This document shows, piece by piece, positions 19,929 through 30,520 of a DNA stretch of 64,000 bases (position 1 is its first letter; every line of letters begins with the position of its first letter). The translations under genes and the position numbers were made by a program. Under the pieces are notes generated by a model that saw only the letters and a list, made by a program, of their open reading frames with translations, did not search any database and was not told where the DNA came from. Source of the stretch: Arenibacter sp. P308M17 (GTDB lineage Bacteria; Bacteroidota; Bacteroidia; Flavobacteriales; Flavobacteriaceae); assembly GCF_003426735.1 (NCBI RefSeq), contig NZ_QVON01000004.1, positions 310,001-374,000 on the forward strand. Reading direction: 5' to 3'.

Positions 19929-20234
19929 CTATACCTTGATCTCCACCTCAACACCACTAGGAAGTTCCAACTTCATTAGGGCATCGATGGTTTTTGACGA
20001 AGAGCTATATATATCCAAAAGTCTTTTGTAAGAACTTAATTGGAACTGCTCCCTTGCTTTTTTATTTACGTGCGGTGAACGCAAAACCGTAAATATTTTC
20101 TTATGGGTAGGCAAAGGAATAGGGCCAGTTACCACCGCACCTGTAGTCTTTACCGTTTTTACGATCTTCTCAGCAGATTTATCTACCAAGTTATGGTCGT
20201 ACGACTTTAATTTTATTCTAATTTTCTGACTCAT
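19929..20234 (-). CDS. rpsJ: Small ribosomal subunit protein uS10
   Basis: 101 aa, full length; also the NusE partner of NusB in antitermination. It begins [20 protein letters not shown] and shows the signature [20 protein letters not shown]. It follows fusA by 11 nt; the tuf gene often found between them is absent. Confidence 0.99.
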   Translation of the reverse strand: MSQKIRIKLKSYDHNLVDKSAEKIVKTVKTTGAVVTGPIPLPTHKKIFTVLRSPHVNKKAREQFQLSSYKRLLDIYSSSSKTIDALMKLELPSGVEVEIKV

Positions 20235-20245
20235 CTTAGTACGAT

Positions 20246-22378
20246 TTAAGCTGTTAATCCTTTTGCTTTCTTAATAACCGCTTCCGAAATATTGGAAGGA
20301 GTCTCAGCATAATGTGAAAATTCCATTGTTGAAGTTGCCCTACCTGAAGACAACGTTCTTAAAGAAGTTACATATCCGAACATTTCGGACAATGGCACCT
20401 GGCCTTTGATCACTTTGGCCCCTGCCCTGTCATCCATATTGGTCACAGTTCCCCTTCTACGGTTCAAGTCGCCCACTATATCCCCCATGTTTTCTTCGGG
20501 AGTTAACACCTCCAGTTTCATGATAGGCTCCATTATTATTGCTCCTGCAGCCTTACCAGCAGCTTTATAACCCATTTTCGCAGCCAATTCAAAAGATAGT
20601 GCGTCGGAATCCACAGGGTGGAATGACCCATCCTTTAAAATCACCTTCATTCTATCCATTTCAAAACCGGCCAATGGTCCATTCTTCATAGCGGCTGCAA
20701 ATCCTTTTTGAACAGGTCCCACAAATTCTTTTGGAATACGACCACCTTTAATTTCATCCACAAACTGTAAACCGGTTCCAATAAAATCATCATCGGCCGG
20801 CCCCATCTCAAAGACGATATCACCAAATTTACCACGGCCACCGGATTGCTTTTTATAAACCTCCCTATGCGAAGCAGTTTTGGTCAATGTCTCCTTGTAC
20901 TCCACCTGTGGCTCACCTTGGTTCACCTCAACCTTAAACTCACGTCTTAAACGATCAACAATAATATCCAAGTGAAGTTCACCCATACCAGAGATAATAG
21001 TCTGTCCAGATGCTTCATCGGTTTTTACCTGGAAAGTAGGATCTTCTTCTGCCAATTTAGCCAAAGCCATACCTAATTTATCCACATCCACCTTAGTTTT
21101 GGGCTCAACCGCGATCCCGATAACCGGATCAGGGAAGTTCATACTTTCCAAAACAATTGGATGTTTTTCATCGGACAAGGTATCCCCTGTCTTAATATCC
21201 TTAAAACCTACAGCTGCACCTATATCCCCAGCTTCAATAAAATCTACCGCATTTTGCTTATTGGCATGCATTTGGTAAATTCTGGAAATACGCTCTTTGT
21301 TACCTGAACGATTGTTCAACACATAAGAACCTGCATCCAATCTACCTGAATACGCCCTGAAAAATGCCAAACGACCAACAAAGGGATCCGTAGCAATCTT
21401 AAATGCCAAGGCCGCAAACGGCTCCTTAACACTTGGCTTTCTAGACTCTGGTTTCTCCGTGTCAGGGTTAGTACCTGTAATCGCTTCCTTATCCAATGGA
21501 GAAGGCAAATAGCGACAAACGGCATCCAATAAAAATTGAACCCCTTTATTTTTAAAGGAAGAACCACATATCATAGGTATGATACTCATATCCATAACCG
21601 CAGCCCTTAAAGCAGCGTGAACTTCATCCTCAGTAATGGAATCCTCATCCTCGAAGAATTTTTCCATCAAAGTCTCATCATACTCGGCAACAGCTTCTAT
21701 CAATTCAGCTCTGCGTAACCTAACCTCCTCTTTCATATCTTCCGGAATAGCAACAACATCAAAAGTTGCTCCGAAATTATCCTCGTGCCATACAATAGCC
21801 CTGTTTTTCACCAAATCCACAATACCTTTAAAGTCTGCCTCATCTCCGATAGGCAAAACAATAGGCACTGCATTGGATCCCAACATCGTCTTAACTTGTT
21901 GGTTGACCATTAGGAAATCAGCTCCCTGACGGTCCATTTTGTTTACGAAACCAATACGGGGAACTTTATAATTATCGGCCAATCTCCAGTTCGTTTCAGA
22001 TTGTGGCTCAACACCATCAACTGCACTGAACAAGAATACCAAACCATCCAATACACGTAAAGAACGGTTTACTTCAACCGTGAAATCCACGTGGCCAGGG
22101 GTATCTATTACGTTAAAGTGGTAGGATTGTGCATCTGCTGTCGGCTCTGCATTCTCCATAGGAAAAACCCACTCACAAGTTGTAGCAGCGGAAGTAATCG
22201 TAATACCACGCTCCTGCTCTTGCTCCATCCAGTCCATAGTGGCAGCACCATCATGAACTTCACCAATTTTATGACTCACACCGGTATAAAACAAGATACG
22301 TTCTGTCGTAGTCGTTTTACCTGCATCGATATGAGCAGCAATCCCAATATTTCTTGTTAATTTTAAATCTCTTGCCAT
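20246..22378 (-). CDS. fusA: Elongation factor G
   Basis: 710 aa, a translational GTPase driving tRNA-mRNA translocation. The G domain shows the P-loop [14 protein letters not shown] (about residues 15-28), switch [14 protein letters not shown] and NKMDR. The C-terminal domains include the domain IV '[12 protein letters not shown]' stretch and [20 protein letters not shown]. It is the canonical fusA: it lies in the str operon between rpsG and rpsJ. Confidence 0.99.
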   Translation of the reverse strand: MARDLKLTRNIGIAAHIDAGKTTTTERILFYTGVSHKIGEVHDGAATMDWMEQEQERGITITSAATTCEWVFPMENAEPTADAQSYHFNVIDTPGHVDFTVEVNRSLRVLDGLVFLFSAVDGVEPQSETNWRLADNYKVPRIGFVNKMDRQGADFLMVNQQVKTMLGSNAVPIVLPIGDEADFKGIVDLVKNRAIVWHEDNFGATFDVVAIPEDMKEEVRLRRAELIEAVAEYDETLMEKFFEDEDSITEDEVHAALRAAVMDMSIIPMICGSSFKNKGVQFLLDAVCRYLPSPLDKEAITGTNPDTEKPESRKPSVKEPFAALAFKIATDPFVGRLAFFRAYSGRLDAGSYVLNNRSGNKERISRIYQMHANKQNAVDFIEAGDIGAAVGFKDIKTGDTLSDEKHPIVLESMNFPDPVIGIAVEPKTKVDVDKLGMALAKLAEEDPTFQVKTDEASGQTIISGMGELHLDIIVDRLRREFKVEVNQGEPQVEYKETLTKTASHREVYKKQSGGRGKFGDIVFEMGPADDDFIGTGLQFVDEIKGGRIPKEFVGPVQKGFAAAMKNGPLAGFEMDRMKVILKDGSFHPVDSDALSFELAAKMGYKAAGKAAGAIIMEPIMKLEVLTPEENMGDIVGDLNRRRGTVTNMDDRAGAKVIKGQVPLSEMFGYVTSLRTLSSGRATSTMEFSHYAETPSNISEAVIKKAKGLTA

Positions 22379-22387
22379 TTCTGCTTA

Positions 22388-22864
22388 TTAAAATCTAAAG
22401 TGGGAGAATGCTTTGTTTGCCTCTGCCATTTTATGGGTATCCACTCTTTTCTTAACTGCAGCACCTTCTTCTTTTGCTGCAGCCAAAATCTCTCCTGCCA
22501 ATTTTTGCGACATCGCCTTTTCGTTTCTCTTACGGGAATAGCTGATAAGCCATTTCATAGCGGTTGAAATCTTACGATCCGGTCTGATCTGCATGGGAAT
22601 CTGAAATGTAGCCCCACCTACCCTTCTACTCCTTACCTCAACATGTGGCATAACATTGGACAGCGCATCTTTCCATAGCTCCAATGCGGTTTTTTCATCA
22701 TCTGTCTTTTTCTCCTGTACGATATCTATAGCATCGTAAAAAACTTTAAAGGCAACCGACTTCTTACCATCCCACATCATCATGTTAACAAAACGGGTCA
22801 CCAATTGGTCATTAAACCTTGGATCCGGTAAAAGTGGTCTCTTTTTTGCCTGCTTTTTTCTCAT
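22388..22864 (-). CDS. rpsG: Small ribosomal subunit protein uS7
   Basis: 158 aa, full length; 16S 3'-domain assembly initiator. It shows DPRFNDQLVTRFVNMMMWDG and VEVRSRRVGGATFQIPMQIR, and ends ANKAFSHFRF. It follows rpsL by 78 nt and precedes fusA by 9 nt. Confidence 0.99.
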   Translation of the reverse strand: MRKKQAKKRPLLPDPRFNDQLVTRFVNMMMWDGKKSVAFKVFYDAIDIVQEKKTDDEKTALELWKDALSNVMPHVEVRSRRVGGATFQIPMQIRPDRKISTAMKWLISYSRKRNEKAMSQKLAGEILAAAKEEGAAVKKRVDTHKMAEANKAFSHFRF

Positions 22865-22942
22865 TTCTTCTTTTTGAGTTAATGGTCAACGGCCATACAT
22901 TAAAAGCATTACTACCTTTAATATGCGACTTTTAACAAATTT

Positions 22943-23317
22943 TTACTTCTTAGGGCGTTTTGCTCCGTATTTAGATCTTCGTTGCGTCCTTCCAGCAACA
23001 CCTGCTGTATCCAAGGCACCCCTAACGATATGATACCTAACTCCCGGCAAATCCTTTACCCTTCCGCCTCTTACTAATACTATCGAGTGCTCTTGTAAAT
23101 TGTGACCCTCACCTGGTATATAAGCGTTAACTTCCTTCCCATTGGTTAACCTTACCCTAGCAACTTTACGCATTGCAGAGTTTGGTTTCTTAGGAGTGGT
23201 AGTATAGACACGCGTACATACACCTCTTCTCTGAGGACACGAATCCAAAGCAGCCGATTTACTCTTCTTAGTAATCGTGACTCTTCCTTTTCGTACTAAT
23301 TGTGAAATTGTTGGCAT
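22943..23317 (-). CDS. rpsL: Small ribosomal subunit protein uS12
   Basis: 124 aa from the ATG at 23317 ([20 protein letters not shown]). An upstream in-frame start at 23365 would place the first codons in the promoter, so it is rejected. The decoding-centre loops show [13 protein letters not shown] and GGRVKDLPG. Lys43 and Lys88, where streptomycin-resistance changes usually occur, are the wild-type lysines. It is the first gene of the ribosomal super-operon. Confidence 0.98.
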   Translation of the reverse strand: MPTISQLVRKGRVTITKKSKSAALDSCPQRRGVCTRVYTTTPKKPNSAMRKVARVRLTNGKEVNAYIPGEGHNLQEHSIVLVRGGRVKDLPGVRYHIVRGALDTAGVAGRTQRRSKYGAKRPKK

Positions 23318-23362
23318 ACTATTTTTGTATAATAAAAACTTAACCCCTCTTTTAAGGGCTGG

Positions 23363-23393
23363 CAAATGTAGTAATTATTCACAATAATTCAAA
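23363..23393 (-). promoter_or_regulatory. Promoter of the ribosomal super-operon (str)
   Basis: On the minus strand TTTG (23393-23390), a 19-nt spacer and TACATTTG (23370-23363) match the Bacteroidota primary sigma consensus at every defined position. The -7 box ends 45 nt upstream of the rpsL ATG, giving a short leader. Confidence 0.85.
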
Positions 23394-23880
23394 CCCTGCG
23401 CAATTTATTTTTATAATTTTTATACGCAACATATTCATTAGCCTAAAATTAGATTTAATTGCGTCCTATTATATGGACTCAGAACAAGCATAATTCATTA
23501 ACGGGGTCACAAAATTTAAAATAAACACATACAGGGAATAAAAACAGTAAAAATGCCCATCCACTAATTAATTTCTAGTATTCTCCGCTAATACCAATAA
23601 ATAATGCAATCAAAATCCTTAATTATACCATAAAATAGCGATTATTGCGAATATGTCAATATATTAACTTATTTTTTGAGTAAAAATCCTACAATAAAGT
23701 CAGATACTTGTTTTAAATATAAAAATACCAAGTATATATGTGTATTTAATTCAATTTTTAGCTCAATAATGGATTATTTTAACATTTTTTTATTATGCGT
23801 GCATAATAAAATTGTCTAAAAAGTTGTTTTATTAACAGATATTTAGGAATTTTGCCGTTGCTAATTCAAATAAACATAAA
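23394..23880. other. Divergent intergenic region upstream of the SusC-like gene
   Basis: About 490 nt of very AT-rich sequence between the str promoter and the SusC-like gene. No ORF of note, no tRNA and no strong hairpin was seen. The only candidate signal is a weak promoter close to the susC-like start (see 23824-23854). Its length suggests room for an upstream regulatory site, but no clear repeat marks one. Confidence 0.5.
23824..23854 (+). promoter_or_regulatory. Candidate promoter of the SusC-like operon
   Basis: GTTG (23823-23826), a 20-nt spacer and GAATTTTG (23847-23854) match the TTTG/TAnnTTTG pattern with one mismatch in each box. The box ends 26 nt before the ATG. Confidence 0.35.
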
Positions 23881-26800
23881 ATGAAAACAAAGTTAAGTGG
23901 AATCTTAACGCTATTTCTAGCGTTGATTGTGCAAATCTCCTTTGCACAGGAAAAAACGATTTCAGGTACGATTACGGACCAAGACGGTCTCCCTCTACCT
24001 GGAGTAAATATCCTTGTAGAAGGTACGACTACCGGTACCCAATCGGATTTTGATGGACTTTACACTATCAATGCCAATGTTGGAGAGGTACTGGTGTTCT
24101 CTTATATAGGACAAAAAAATGTTAAAATGACGGTTGGTGCCAGCAATACCATCAACGTCCAAATGGAGGAGGACGCACAAGCCTTGGAAGAGGTGGTGGT
24201 TACGGCCTTTGGGATCAAAAGAAAGCCCAAGTCCTTAGGATATTCCGTCGCATCCGTAAAATCGGAAGAAATAACGGAGAATTCCGAACCGGATCTTATC
24301 CGTTCCCTTAATGGTAAGGTACCAGGGGTAAACGTTAACGTCTCCACAGGTGTTGCCGGAGCGGCCAACAAGATCAATATTAGGGGAACAACTTCATTTC
24401 AGGGAGGAAATCAACCGCTATTTGTTGTAGATGGCACTCCTTATAGCAATGACGAATTGGAAACTTCCGATCAGGTTACCGACAGCGGAGGTAGTTATGA
24501 ATCCGGGATATCTTCCTTGGATCCCAACAACATTGCAAGCGTTGAAGTACTAAAGGGAGCTGTTGCAGCTGCACTTTATGGTTCAAGGGCCGTTAACGGG
24601 GTCATTGTTATCACGACAAAATCAGGTCAGACCAGCGGATTTTCAAATAAAAAATTCGAAGTATCCCTTAATAGTGGACTTTACTTCGAAAAAATAGCCA
24701 ACCTCCCGGAATACCAGAATACCTACGGTAACGGAACCAACTTTAACTACAATAATGCAAACGGCTCCTGGGGTGCAAGATTCGATTCCATGGAAACCAT
24801 TCCTACATGGCCGAATTTACTTAACGCGTTTCCAGATCAATTTGGACCCACTGTACCCTATGTAGCACAACCTAACAATGTTAGGGACCTGTTCCGTACC
24901 GGAATTGTCCAGGACAACTCCATTAACGTTAGCACGGCAAATGAAAATTCCAATTTCAGCCTTACCCTTTCCAACCTGGATCAGGAAGGATACATCCCTT
25001 ATAATTCGTACAGAAGGACCAACATTTCCACAGGGGGAAACTTTAAACTGGAAAACGGATTAAGGATCGGGGCCAATTTAAGCTATTCGGATAGTGAGCA
25101 GGTTGGTGCCTTTTTTGGTGAAAACCAATTTGCCGGAGCGGCTTCCTCTTTTGCAAGAACCCTTGTATTGGGAAGAACATGGGATATGAGCCTCCCCTTT
25201 GAGGATCCGGTAACCGGGGCATCCATTACACCAGTCGGTGGTTTTGACCACCCTATGTGGTCTTGGAAACACAACCAGATTATAAGTAGTGTAAATAGAA
25301 CCGTTGCCAATGTGAATTTTTCATATGATTTTAATGACCATATTAATGCCAGATATCAATTGGGCATTAACAAGTATGATCTGGGCCGGGTCGAAATTAC
25401 GGACAAAGGTTCCAGGGCCGCTGAAGGCATTGGCCAGGTAAGAACCCAAGATTACAATAGTGAAGAAATTGAATCTACCTTCCTATTGACCTTTAACTAT
25501 GATCTGAACCAGGACTTGAACCTAAACTTTATGGTCGGGAACAACGTAAACCAAAAATCTACCCATGATGTTGGCTACACCGGTAAAGGCCTAATCGCCG
25601 ATGATATATTTACCATTAAAAATACGGCGAATGTAACCGCAGATTTTAATGACACTACCCGCAAAAGAATAGTGGGTGTTTTTGGAGATTTAGGGCTAAA
25701 CTATAAGGATTATCTGTTCTTGAACGCAACAGCTAGAAATGACTGGTCTTCAACATTGCCATTAAACGACAACAGTTTCCTATACCCCTCCGTTTCCACA
25801 TCCTTTATTTTTACGGATGCTTTGGGCATTGGCGGCAATATCCTTAACTATGGTAAAATTAGAGGGGGATGGGCCAACGTTGGCCGTGATGCGGATCCCT
25901 ATCAGATCAACAAAGTTTTTGGCCTAGGGGATGTATATGCAGGACAACCCGTTGTCTTTGTACCCGCTACATTGGGGAATCCCGATTTGGTTCCTGAAAA
26001 CACCGAAGAATTCGAAATTGGTGCCGATCTGGAATTTTTCAATAGACGGTTTATGGTTGATTTTTCATGGTACCAAAAGACCACCACCGACCTTATCTCC
26101 GAGGTAAATGTTCCTACATCTACCGGTTATACCTCTTTCCTGACGAATATAGGGGAAATGGAAAACACGGGTGTGGAGGTAGGATTGACATTGATACCTG
26201 TTAGAACCGATAATTTCAGCTGGACCTCCTTTACTTCATTTACAAAAAATAAAAATGAAGTAAAAGAATTGATCGATGGTTTGGAACGATTTCCTATAGA
26301 TGTAAACCAGGTCGCCTATGTTCAAAAAGGACAACCCTATGGTGTTTTTTACGGCACGGCTTTCGCAAGGGACACAGAGGGCAACTATCTTATAGAAGAA
26401 GGTGGCGGAGGTATTCTGCAGGCCACTTCTGATGCGATAATTGGGGACCCAACTCCCGATTTTAAAATTGGTTTTATCAACACCTTTAAATATAAAAGTC
26501 TTAGCCTCAGGGCCCAAATAGATTGGAAAGAAGGTGGGGATATTTCTTCCTCCGGTTTGGATGCCTTATTGGGCAGGGGAGTCACCAAGGATACGGAAGA
26601 TAGGGAGCGAACCTTTATCATTCCGGGTTTCTACGGCAACCCTACTACGGGCGAAGCCATATTGGACGGGTCTGGAAATAAAATTCCAAATACCACCCAA
26701 GTTACTATGAACAATTTGTATTTCTCGCCAACGACCAACAGTAATACCTTCGGGATCAATTCCGTGGATGAAGCGTCTATTTATGACGGAACCGTATATA

Positions 26801-27042
26801 GGCTAAGGGAGGTTGCATTGGCTTACGATCTACCCAAAAAGTTTCTTGAAAAAACATTTATTGGTTCTTTATCCATCGCCCTAATTGGTAATAATTTATG
26901 GTATTTTGCACCAAATGTGCCCAAATATACCAATTATGACCCAGACGTGACAGCCTATGGATCATCCAACCTACAAGGTATCGAAACTCAATCTGCCCCA
27001 AATTCCAAAAGATATGGTTTTAAGATTAACGTAACATTTTAA
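23881..27042 (+). CDS. SusC/RagA-family TonB-linked outer membrane protein
   Basis: 1053 aa, full length. The signal peptide is about residues 1-22 (ILTLFLALIVQISFAQ). Next is a carboxypeptidase-D-regulatory-like beta-sandwich (about 26-110; TISGTITDQDGLPLPGVNIL), then the TonB plug (about 120-250; VVVTAFGIKRKPKSLGYSV and ALYGSRAVNGVIVITTKSG), then the 22-strand barrel ending in a C-terminal aromatic strand (YGFKINVTF). SusC proteins import oligomers too large for porins, using TonB energy, through a channel lidded by SusD. The SusD partner is 11 nt downstream. No glycosidase, lyase or peptidase is adjacent, so the ligand cannot be inferred; SusCD pairs without enzymes can serve glycans or peptides. 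Confidence 0.95.
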   Translation: MKTKLSGILTLFLALIVQISFAQEKTISGTITDQDGLPLPGVNILVEGTTTGTQSDFDGLYTINANVGEVLVFSYIGQKNVKMTVGASNTINVQMEEDAQALEEVVVTAFGIKRKPKSLGYSVASVKSEEITENSEPDLIRSLNGKVPGVNVNVSTGVAGAANKINIRGTTSFQGGNQPLFVVDGTPYSNDELETSDQVTDSGGSYESGISSLDPNNIASVEVLKGAVAAALYGSRAVNGVIVITTKSGQTSGFSNKKFEVSLNSGLYFEKIANLPEYQNTYGNGTNFNYNNANGSWGARFDSMETIPTWPNLLNAFPDQFGPTVPYVAQPNNVRDLFRTGIVQDNSINVSTANENSNFSLTLSNLDQEGYIPYNSYRRTNISTGGNFKLENGLRIGANLSYSDSEQVGAFFGENQFAGAASSFARTLVLGRTWDMSLPFEDPVTGASITPVGGFDHPMWSWKHNQIISSVNRTVANVNFSYDFNDHINARYQLGINKYDLGRVEITDKGSRAAEGIGQVRTQDYNSEEIESTFLLTFNYDLNQDLNLNFMVGNNVNQKSTHDVGYTGKGLIADDIFTIKNTANVTADFNDTTRKRIVGVFGDLGLNYKDYLFLNATARNDWSSTLPLNDNSFLYPSVSTSFIFTDALGIGGNILNYGKIRGGWANVGRDADPYQINKVFGLGDVYAGQPVVFVPATLGNPDLVPENTEEFEIGADLEFFNRRFMVDFSWYQKTTTDLISEVNVPTSTGYTSFLTNIGEMENTGVEVGLTLIPVRTDNFSWTSFTSFTKNKNEVKELIDGLERFPIDVNQVAYVQKGQPYGVFYGTAFARDTEGNYLIEEGGGGILQATSDAIIGDPTPDFKIGFINTFKYKSLSLRAQIDWKEGGDISSSGLDALLGRGVTKDTEDRERTFIIPGFYGNPTTGEAILDGSGNKIPNTTQVTMNNLYFSPTTNSNTFGINSVDEASIYDGTVYRLREVALAYDLPKKFLEKTFIGSLSIALIGNNLWYFAPNVPKYTNYDPDVTAYGSSNLQGIETQSAPNSKRYGFKINVTF

Positions 27043-27053
27043 TAAAAAGAACT

Positions 27054-28754
27054 ATGAAAAATATATATAAAATAAATCTAGGGGGCTATAAGGTCTTGGC
27101 TGTGATGCTGGTGTCCCTATCCCTCCTAAATTGCAGTGATTATCTGGATGTGAACACAGACCCCAACAATCCTACGGTAGCTCCCTTGGATCAATTATTG
27201 ACCAATGTTGAAACCAATTTTAACGATATCACCGAATTTGAACTTTTTTCGGCGGAGATTCTTTCTGCCTATGTCCATCAATTTGTGTATCGGGAAGAAC
27301 AGGATCAATACGGAACCAAACAAGATAATTCAACCATACAGAATTCTTGGGACAATGCCTATTCCGTATTTGGTGAAACCAATATCATCATCAACCAGGG
27401 CACCGAGGAAAATGAAATGATCATGGTAGGTATGGCAAAAATTATTAAAGGATATACAGCAACCATTATTGTAAACATATGGGGCGATGCTCCATTTTCG
27501 GAAGCGGCCCAATTGGAAAATGGCGTTGTAAGCCCGGCATTCGACAGTCAAGAGGAAATCTATCAAAATGCCTTGGCATTGATCGATGAAGGCCTTGCCG
27601 ACATTAATAGTGGTCAAGGGCAGAATCCTGGCACCCAGGATCTATTCTATGGTGGTAGTATCCCTCAATGGAACAGGTTTGCAAATACCCTTAAACTAAA
27701 GTTATATAATGAGATTAGATTATCAGGCCTGTTTGATGCCGGCAAATTAAATACTTTGATTGCCGCTGATAATTTTATGTCCGGGATCGCCGATGATTTT
27801 GAATATCCCTATTCAACAACCCAGTCCCCTTCGGAAGAGAGAAATCCTTTATACACCGATTCTTATTTGACCGGACAGGCAACGCATTATGCCAGTCCTT
27901 GGTTTTATGAAATTCTAAAAGGTTGGAATCCCAATATCCATAATGGGATCGTGGATCCTAGGCTCCCTTACTATTTCTTTAATCAATTGACTGCAGGAGA
28001 ATTACCTCCAGATGTTGGGGACCCAACAACAGGTGATCCAAAAGCGGATTATTGGGATGCAAGTACAGGATTCCATACCATTAGATTTGGCAGTGTAGGC
28101 CCCAATAGGGATTTTGCATCAAGAAATTCCACTACCTACCCGGGTATTTATGTTTGTGGAGGTAGGTATGATGATGGTGAAGGTGGAGATGCGGACACCA
28201 ATGCCGGAACCGGTGCCGCTCCCCACAGAATACTGACATATCATGAATTTTTGTTCATTCAGGCAGAATTAATGCAGGCAGGCTTAATTTCTGGAGATGT
28301 AAGGGCTAAATTGGAGGAAGCGATAACGGCTGCCTTTGCAAAAGTAGATCAGGTAGTCAGCAATTCCGAAACGGACCAATCAGTTCCCAAACTTATTGGA
28401 TCCACTGAAATAACCGATTTTATTGATGGTATATTGGCCGAATTCGATTCCGCTTCCGACGAAAAGAAAATGGAAATCATCATGACCCAGAAATGGGTAT
28501 CCACCTTTGGTGATCCTTTTGATCAATACAACGATTACCGAAGAACCGGATTCCCTGTATTGGCAAATCCTGTAGGACCTTCACCAGAATATCAATTGAA
28601 CAATGGGGATGCCTGGCCTTTGGACGACAGCGAAACTACATTGACAAGACCATTTCAGGTGTCATTATTCTGGCCACAGGCCGAATTGAACGTTAATGAA
28701 AATGCACCTGCCCAAAAAGATGCAACAACGTATAAAATATTTTGGGACAACTAA
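27054..28754 (+). CDS. SusD/RagB-family nutrient-binding outer membrane lipoprotein
   Basis: 566 aa. The signal peptide ends in a lipobox (VSLSLLNC; acylated Cys at about residue 26), followed by SDYLDVNTDPNNPT, the opening typical of the SusD-like_2 subgroup. The middle part is a helical TPR-like scaffold (for example LIDEGLADINSGQ and LFYGGSIPQWNRFANTLKLK), and the C-terminal region carries the family 'QKWVSTFGDPFDQYNDYRRT' segment. It binds substrate at the cell surface and closes over the SusC channel. Coupled to susC by an 11-nt gap. Confidence 0.93.
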   Translation: MKNIYKINLGGYKVLAVMLVSLSLLNCSDYLDVNTDPNNPTVAPLDQLLTNVETNFNDITEFELFSAEILSAYVHQFVYREEQDQYGTKQDNSTIQNSWDNAYSVFGETNIIINQGTEENEMIMVGMAKIIKGYTATIIVNIWGDAPFSEAAQLENGVVSPAFDSQEEIYQNALALIDEGLADINSGQGQNPGTQDLFYGGSIPQWNRFANTLKLKLYNEIRLSGLFDAGKLNTLIAADNFMSGIADDFEYPYSTTQSPSEERNPLYTDSYLTGQATHYASPWFYEILKGWNPNIHNGIVDPRLPYYFFNQLTAGELPPDVGDPTTGDPKADYWDASTGFHTIRFGSVGPNRDFASRNSTTYPGIYVCGGRYDDGEGGDADTNAGTGAAPHRILTYHEFLFIQAELMQAGLISGDVRAKLEEAITAAFAKVDQVVSNSETDQSVPKLIGSTEITDFIDGILAEFDSASDEKKMEIIMTQKWVSTFGDPFDQYNDYRRTGFPVLANPVGPSPEYQLNNGDAWPLDDSETTLTRPFQVSLFWPQAELNVNENAPAQKDATTYKIFWDN

Positions 28755-28771
28755 TCCATAAAATTCATATC

Positions 28772-29656
28772 ATGAAAAAAATATATAATTTAACCCTCTT
28801 TTTAGCACTATTTGCGCTAATGATGTCCTGTGATGATGATGGGGGAGATTCAAAACTAATTTTAGAAAATGGTGCATTGCCCAATTTAACATTGGCTGAA
28901 GGTAGTCCAGAGTTCATTGTCAATACAACTTTTGCAGATCTTGAACTTCAGTTTACCGTAGATCTAAGTGTGGGCGACCCCCAATCCTTTGATTTAAAAG
29001 CACTTTATAAAACTGTTGATGGCGCAATTTACGGGCCTGTTACCATGGATGCCAATGTAACGAGTTTTCCTAAGGATTATGTCATCACAGGTTCTGAAGT
29101 TATTAGTGCCTTTTCTGAAATTGGTTCAGCATCGGATATGAATGCCGGAGACAATGTAATGTTCTATCCAGCTTTCACTATGAAGGACGGGACCGTATTG
29201 GAAACCTTAAATGCCAAAGGTGAGCCCAATTACTATGCCGCAGATTTTAATCAGATCGCAGGTAACACTTATTTCCTATCTTATGCCGTAACTTGTGCCC
29301 CGCAACCGGGCACCTATAGAATTGAAATGCATGACTCTTTTGCCGATGGATGGCAAACTAATGATGGAAATGGCGGAAATGGACTACAATTGATCTTGGA
29401 TGGTGTAATTACAGCGGAAGTTGGATTGTGCAATCCATACGTGGACAGTCCGTACGACTGTGTAGGCGATTTTACCGATGGTACGGCAACCGTTACCATT
29501 CCTGAAGGAACCGAAGTGGCCGTTTGGCAATTTCCCGGTGACCAATATGGCGAAATCAGCTTTGAAATCTATGGTCCAAATGATGAACTACTTTTGGAAT
29601 CAGGTGTTGGGGAAGCAGCTGGAGGCCCCTTGACCGTAATTCTTTGTGCCGAATAA
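28772..29656 (+). CDS. Surface-type lipoprotein of the SusCD operon, function unknown
   Basis: 294 aa from the ATG at 28772 (MKKIYNLTLFLALFALMMSC). The start 30 nt earlier overlaps susD and would push the signal peptide inward. The lipobox Cys is followed by an acidic run (DDDGGDS), the kind of sequence that acts as a surface-export signal for lipoproteins in Bacteroidota. The C-terminal half has 'MHDSFADGWQTNDGNGGNG' followed by beta-rich sequence, resembling a 'DGWN' module seen in secreted Bacteroidota proteins; that link is from memory of similar sequences. In position it matches the SusE/SusF-like or surface-glycan-binding proteins that often follow SusCD. No enzyme motif is visible. Confidence 0.75.
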   Translation: MKKIYNLTLFLALFALMMSCDDDGGDSKLILENGALPNLTLAEGSPEFIVNTTFADLELQFTVDLSVGDPQSFDLKALYKTVDGAIYGPVTMDANVTSFPKDYVITGSEVISAFSEIGSASDMNAGDNVMFYPAFTMKDGTVLETLNAKGEPNYYAADFNQIAGNTYFLSYAVTCAPQPGTYRIEMHDSFADGWQTNDGNGGNGLQLILDGVITAEVGLCNPYVDSPYDCVGDFTDGTATVTIPEGTEVAVWQFPGDQYGEISFEIYGPNDELLLESGVGEAAGGPLTVILCAE

Positions 29657-29685
29657 TAAAGTATCAGTATTTTACTTTTTAAAAC

Positions 29686-29713
29686 AAACCACCCTTCACC
29701 GGGTGGTTTTTTA
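29686..29713 (+). terminator. Terminator of the SusCD operon
   Basis: The arms AAACCACCC (29686-29694) and GGGTGGTTT (29701-29709) form a 9-bp stem with a 6-nt loop, followed by a T-tract. It lies 29 nt after the third gene's stop. Confidence 0.9.
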
Positions 29714-29715
29714 TT

Positions 29716-29723
29716 TACCTTTG
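29716..29723 (+). promoter_or_regulatory. -7 box of rlmB, 4 nt before the start codon
   Basis: TACCTTTG is a perfect TAnnTTTG and is followed by CCCC and the ATG. Transcription would begin at or within a few bases of the ATG, giving a leaderless mRNA. It abuts the T-tract of the preceding terminator. No TTG -33 box is visible. Confidence 0.5.
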
Positions 29724-29727
29724 CCCC

Positions 29728-30465
29728 ATGAAGAACACCGAACAAATTTATGGCATCAGGGCAGTTATTGAAGCTATAAAATCCAATGAGCCCATAGACA
29801 AGGTTTTTATACAAAAAGGCCTTAAGGGCGACCTGTCCAGGGATATGGAAACGCTGATCCGCAAAAATGGTATTAGCTCTTCCTATGTGCCCATTGAAAA
29901 ATTAAACAGGCTTACCAAAAGCAATCATCAGGGCGTTGTAGCCAATATATCCCCTATCACTTTTTTAACGGTAGAAGAATTGGTTGAAAGAACATTGGGG
30001 ACCAAAACAACCCCTCTATTCCTTTTGTTGGACCAACTCTCTGATGTGCGCAACTTTGGGGCCATCATAAGAACGGCCGAGTGCACAGGGGTAGATGGTA
30101 TAATCATACAGAAGAAAGGTGCTGCCCCGGTAACCGCAGATACCATTAAAACCTCTGCAGGAGCTGCTTTTCGAGTGCCAATCGCCAAGATAGACCACAT
30201 TAAGGATGCCGTATTCTATTTACAGGCATCGGGCATAAAGGTTATAGCCGCTACCGAAAAAACGGAAAATACCATATACGAAGTTTCCTTTAAGGAACCT
30301 TGCGCTATTATTATGGGTTCCGAAGATGTTGGCATTTCCCCATCCATTCTAAAAGCTGCGGACCATATGGCAAAACTTCCCTTATTGGGAGAAATTGGTT
30401 CGCTAAATGTTTCGGTGGCCTGTGGCGTTTTCCTCTACGAAGCCGTAAGACAGCGAATGGATTGA
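29728..30465 (+). CDS. rlmB: 23S rRNA 2'-O-methyltransferase of the TrmH/SpoU (RlmB) family
   Basis: 245 aa, full length. The N-terminal substrate-binding domain (about 1-75; EQIYGIRAVIEAIKSNEPID) is followed by the trefoil-knot SPOUT domain. It shows all three family motifs: NFGAIIRTAECTGVDGII (motif 1), CAIIMGSEDVGISPSILKAA (motif 2) and GSLNVSVACGVFLYEAVRQR (motif 3). RlmB methylates G2251 of 23S rRNA. The family also contains tRNA methyltransferases, but the N-terminal domain favours RlmB. Confidence 0.92.
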   Translation: MKNTEQIYGIRAVIEAIKSNEPIDKVFIQKGLKGDLSRDMETLIRKNGISSSYVPIEKLNRLTKSNHQGVVANISPITFLTVEELVERTLGTKTTPLFLLLDQLSDVRNFGAIIRTAECTGVDGIIIQKKGAAPVTADTIKTSAGAAFRVPIAKIDHIKDAVFYLQASGIKVIAATEKTENTIYEVSFKEPCAIIMGSEDVGISPSILKAADHMAKLPLLGEIGSLNVSVACGVFLYEAVRQRMD

Positions 30466-30520
30466 GTTATGAGAAGTGAAGAACCTGTTTTGTCATCAGA
30501 TATAATTTTACCAAATCTAT

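Noticed and set aside
23318-23365. Upstream in-frame start for rpsL
   Set aside because: The extra codons reach the -7 box of the str promoter, so they would scarcely be transcribed.
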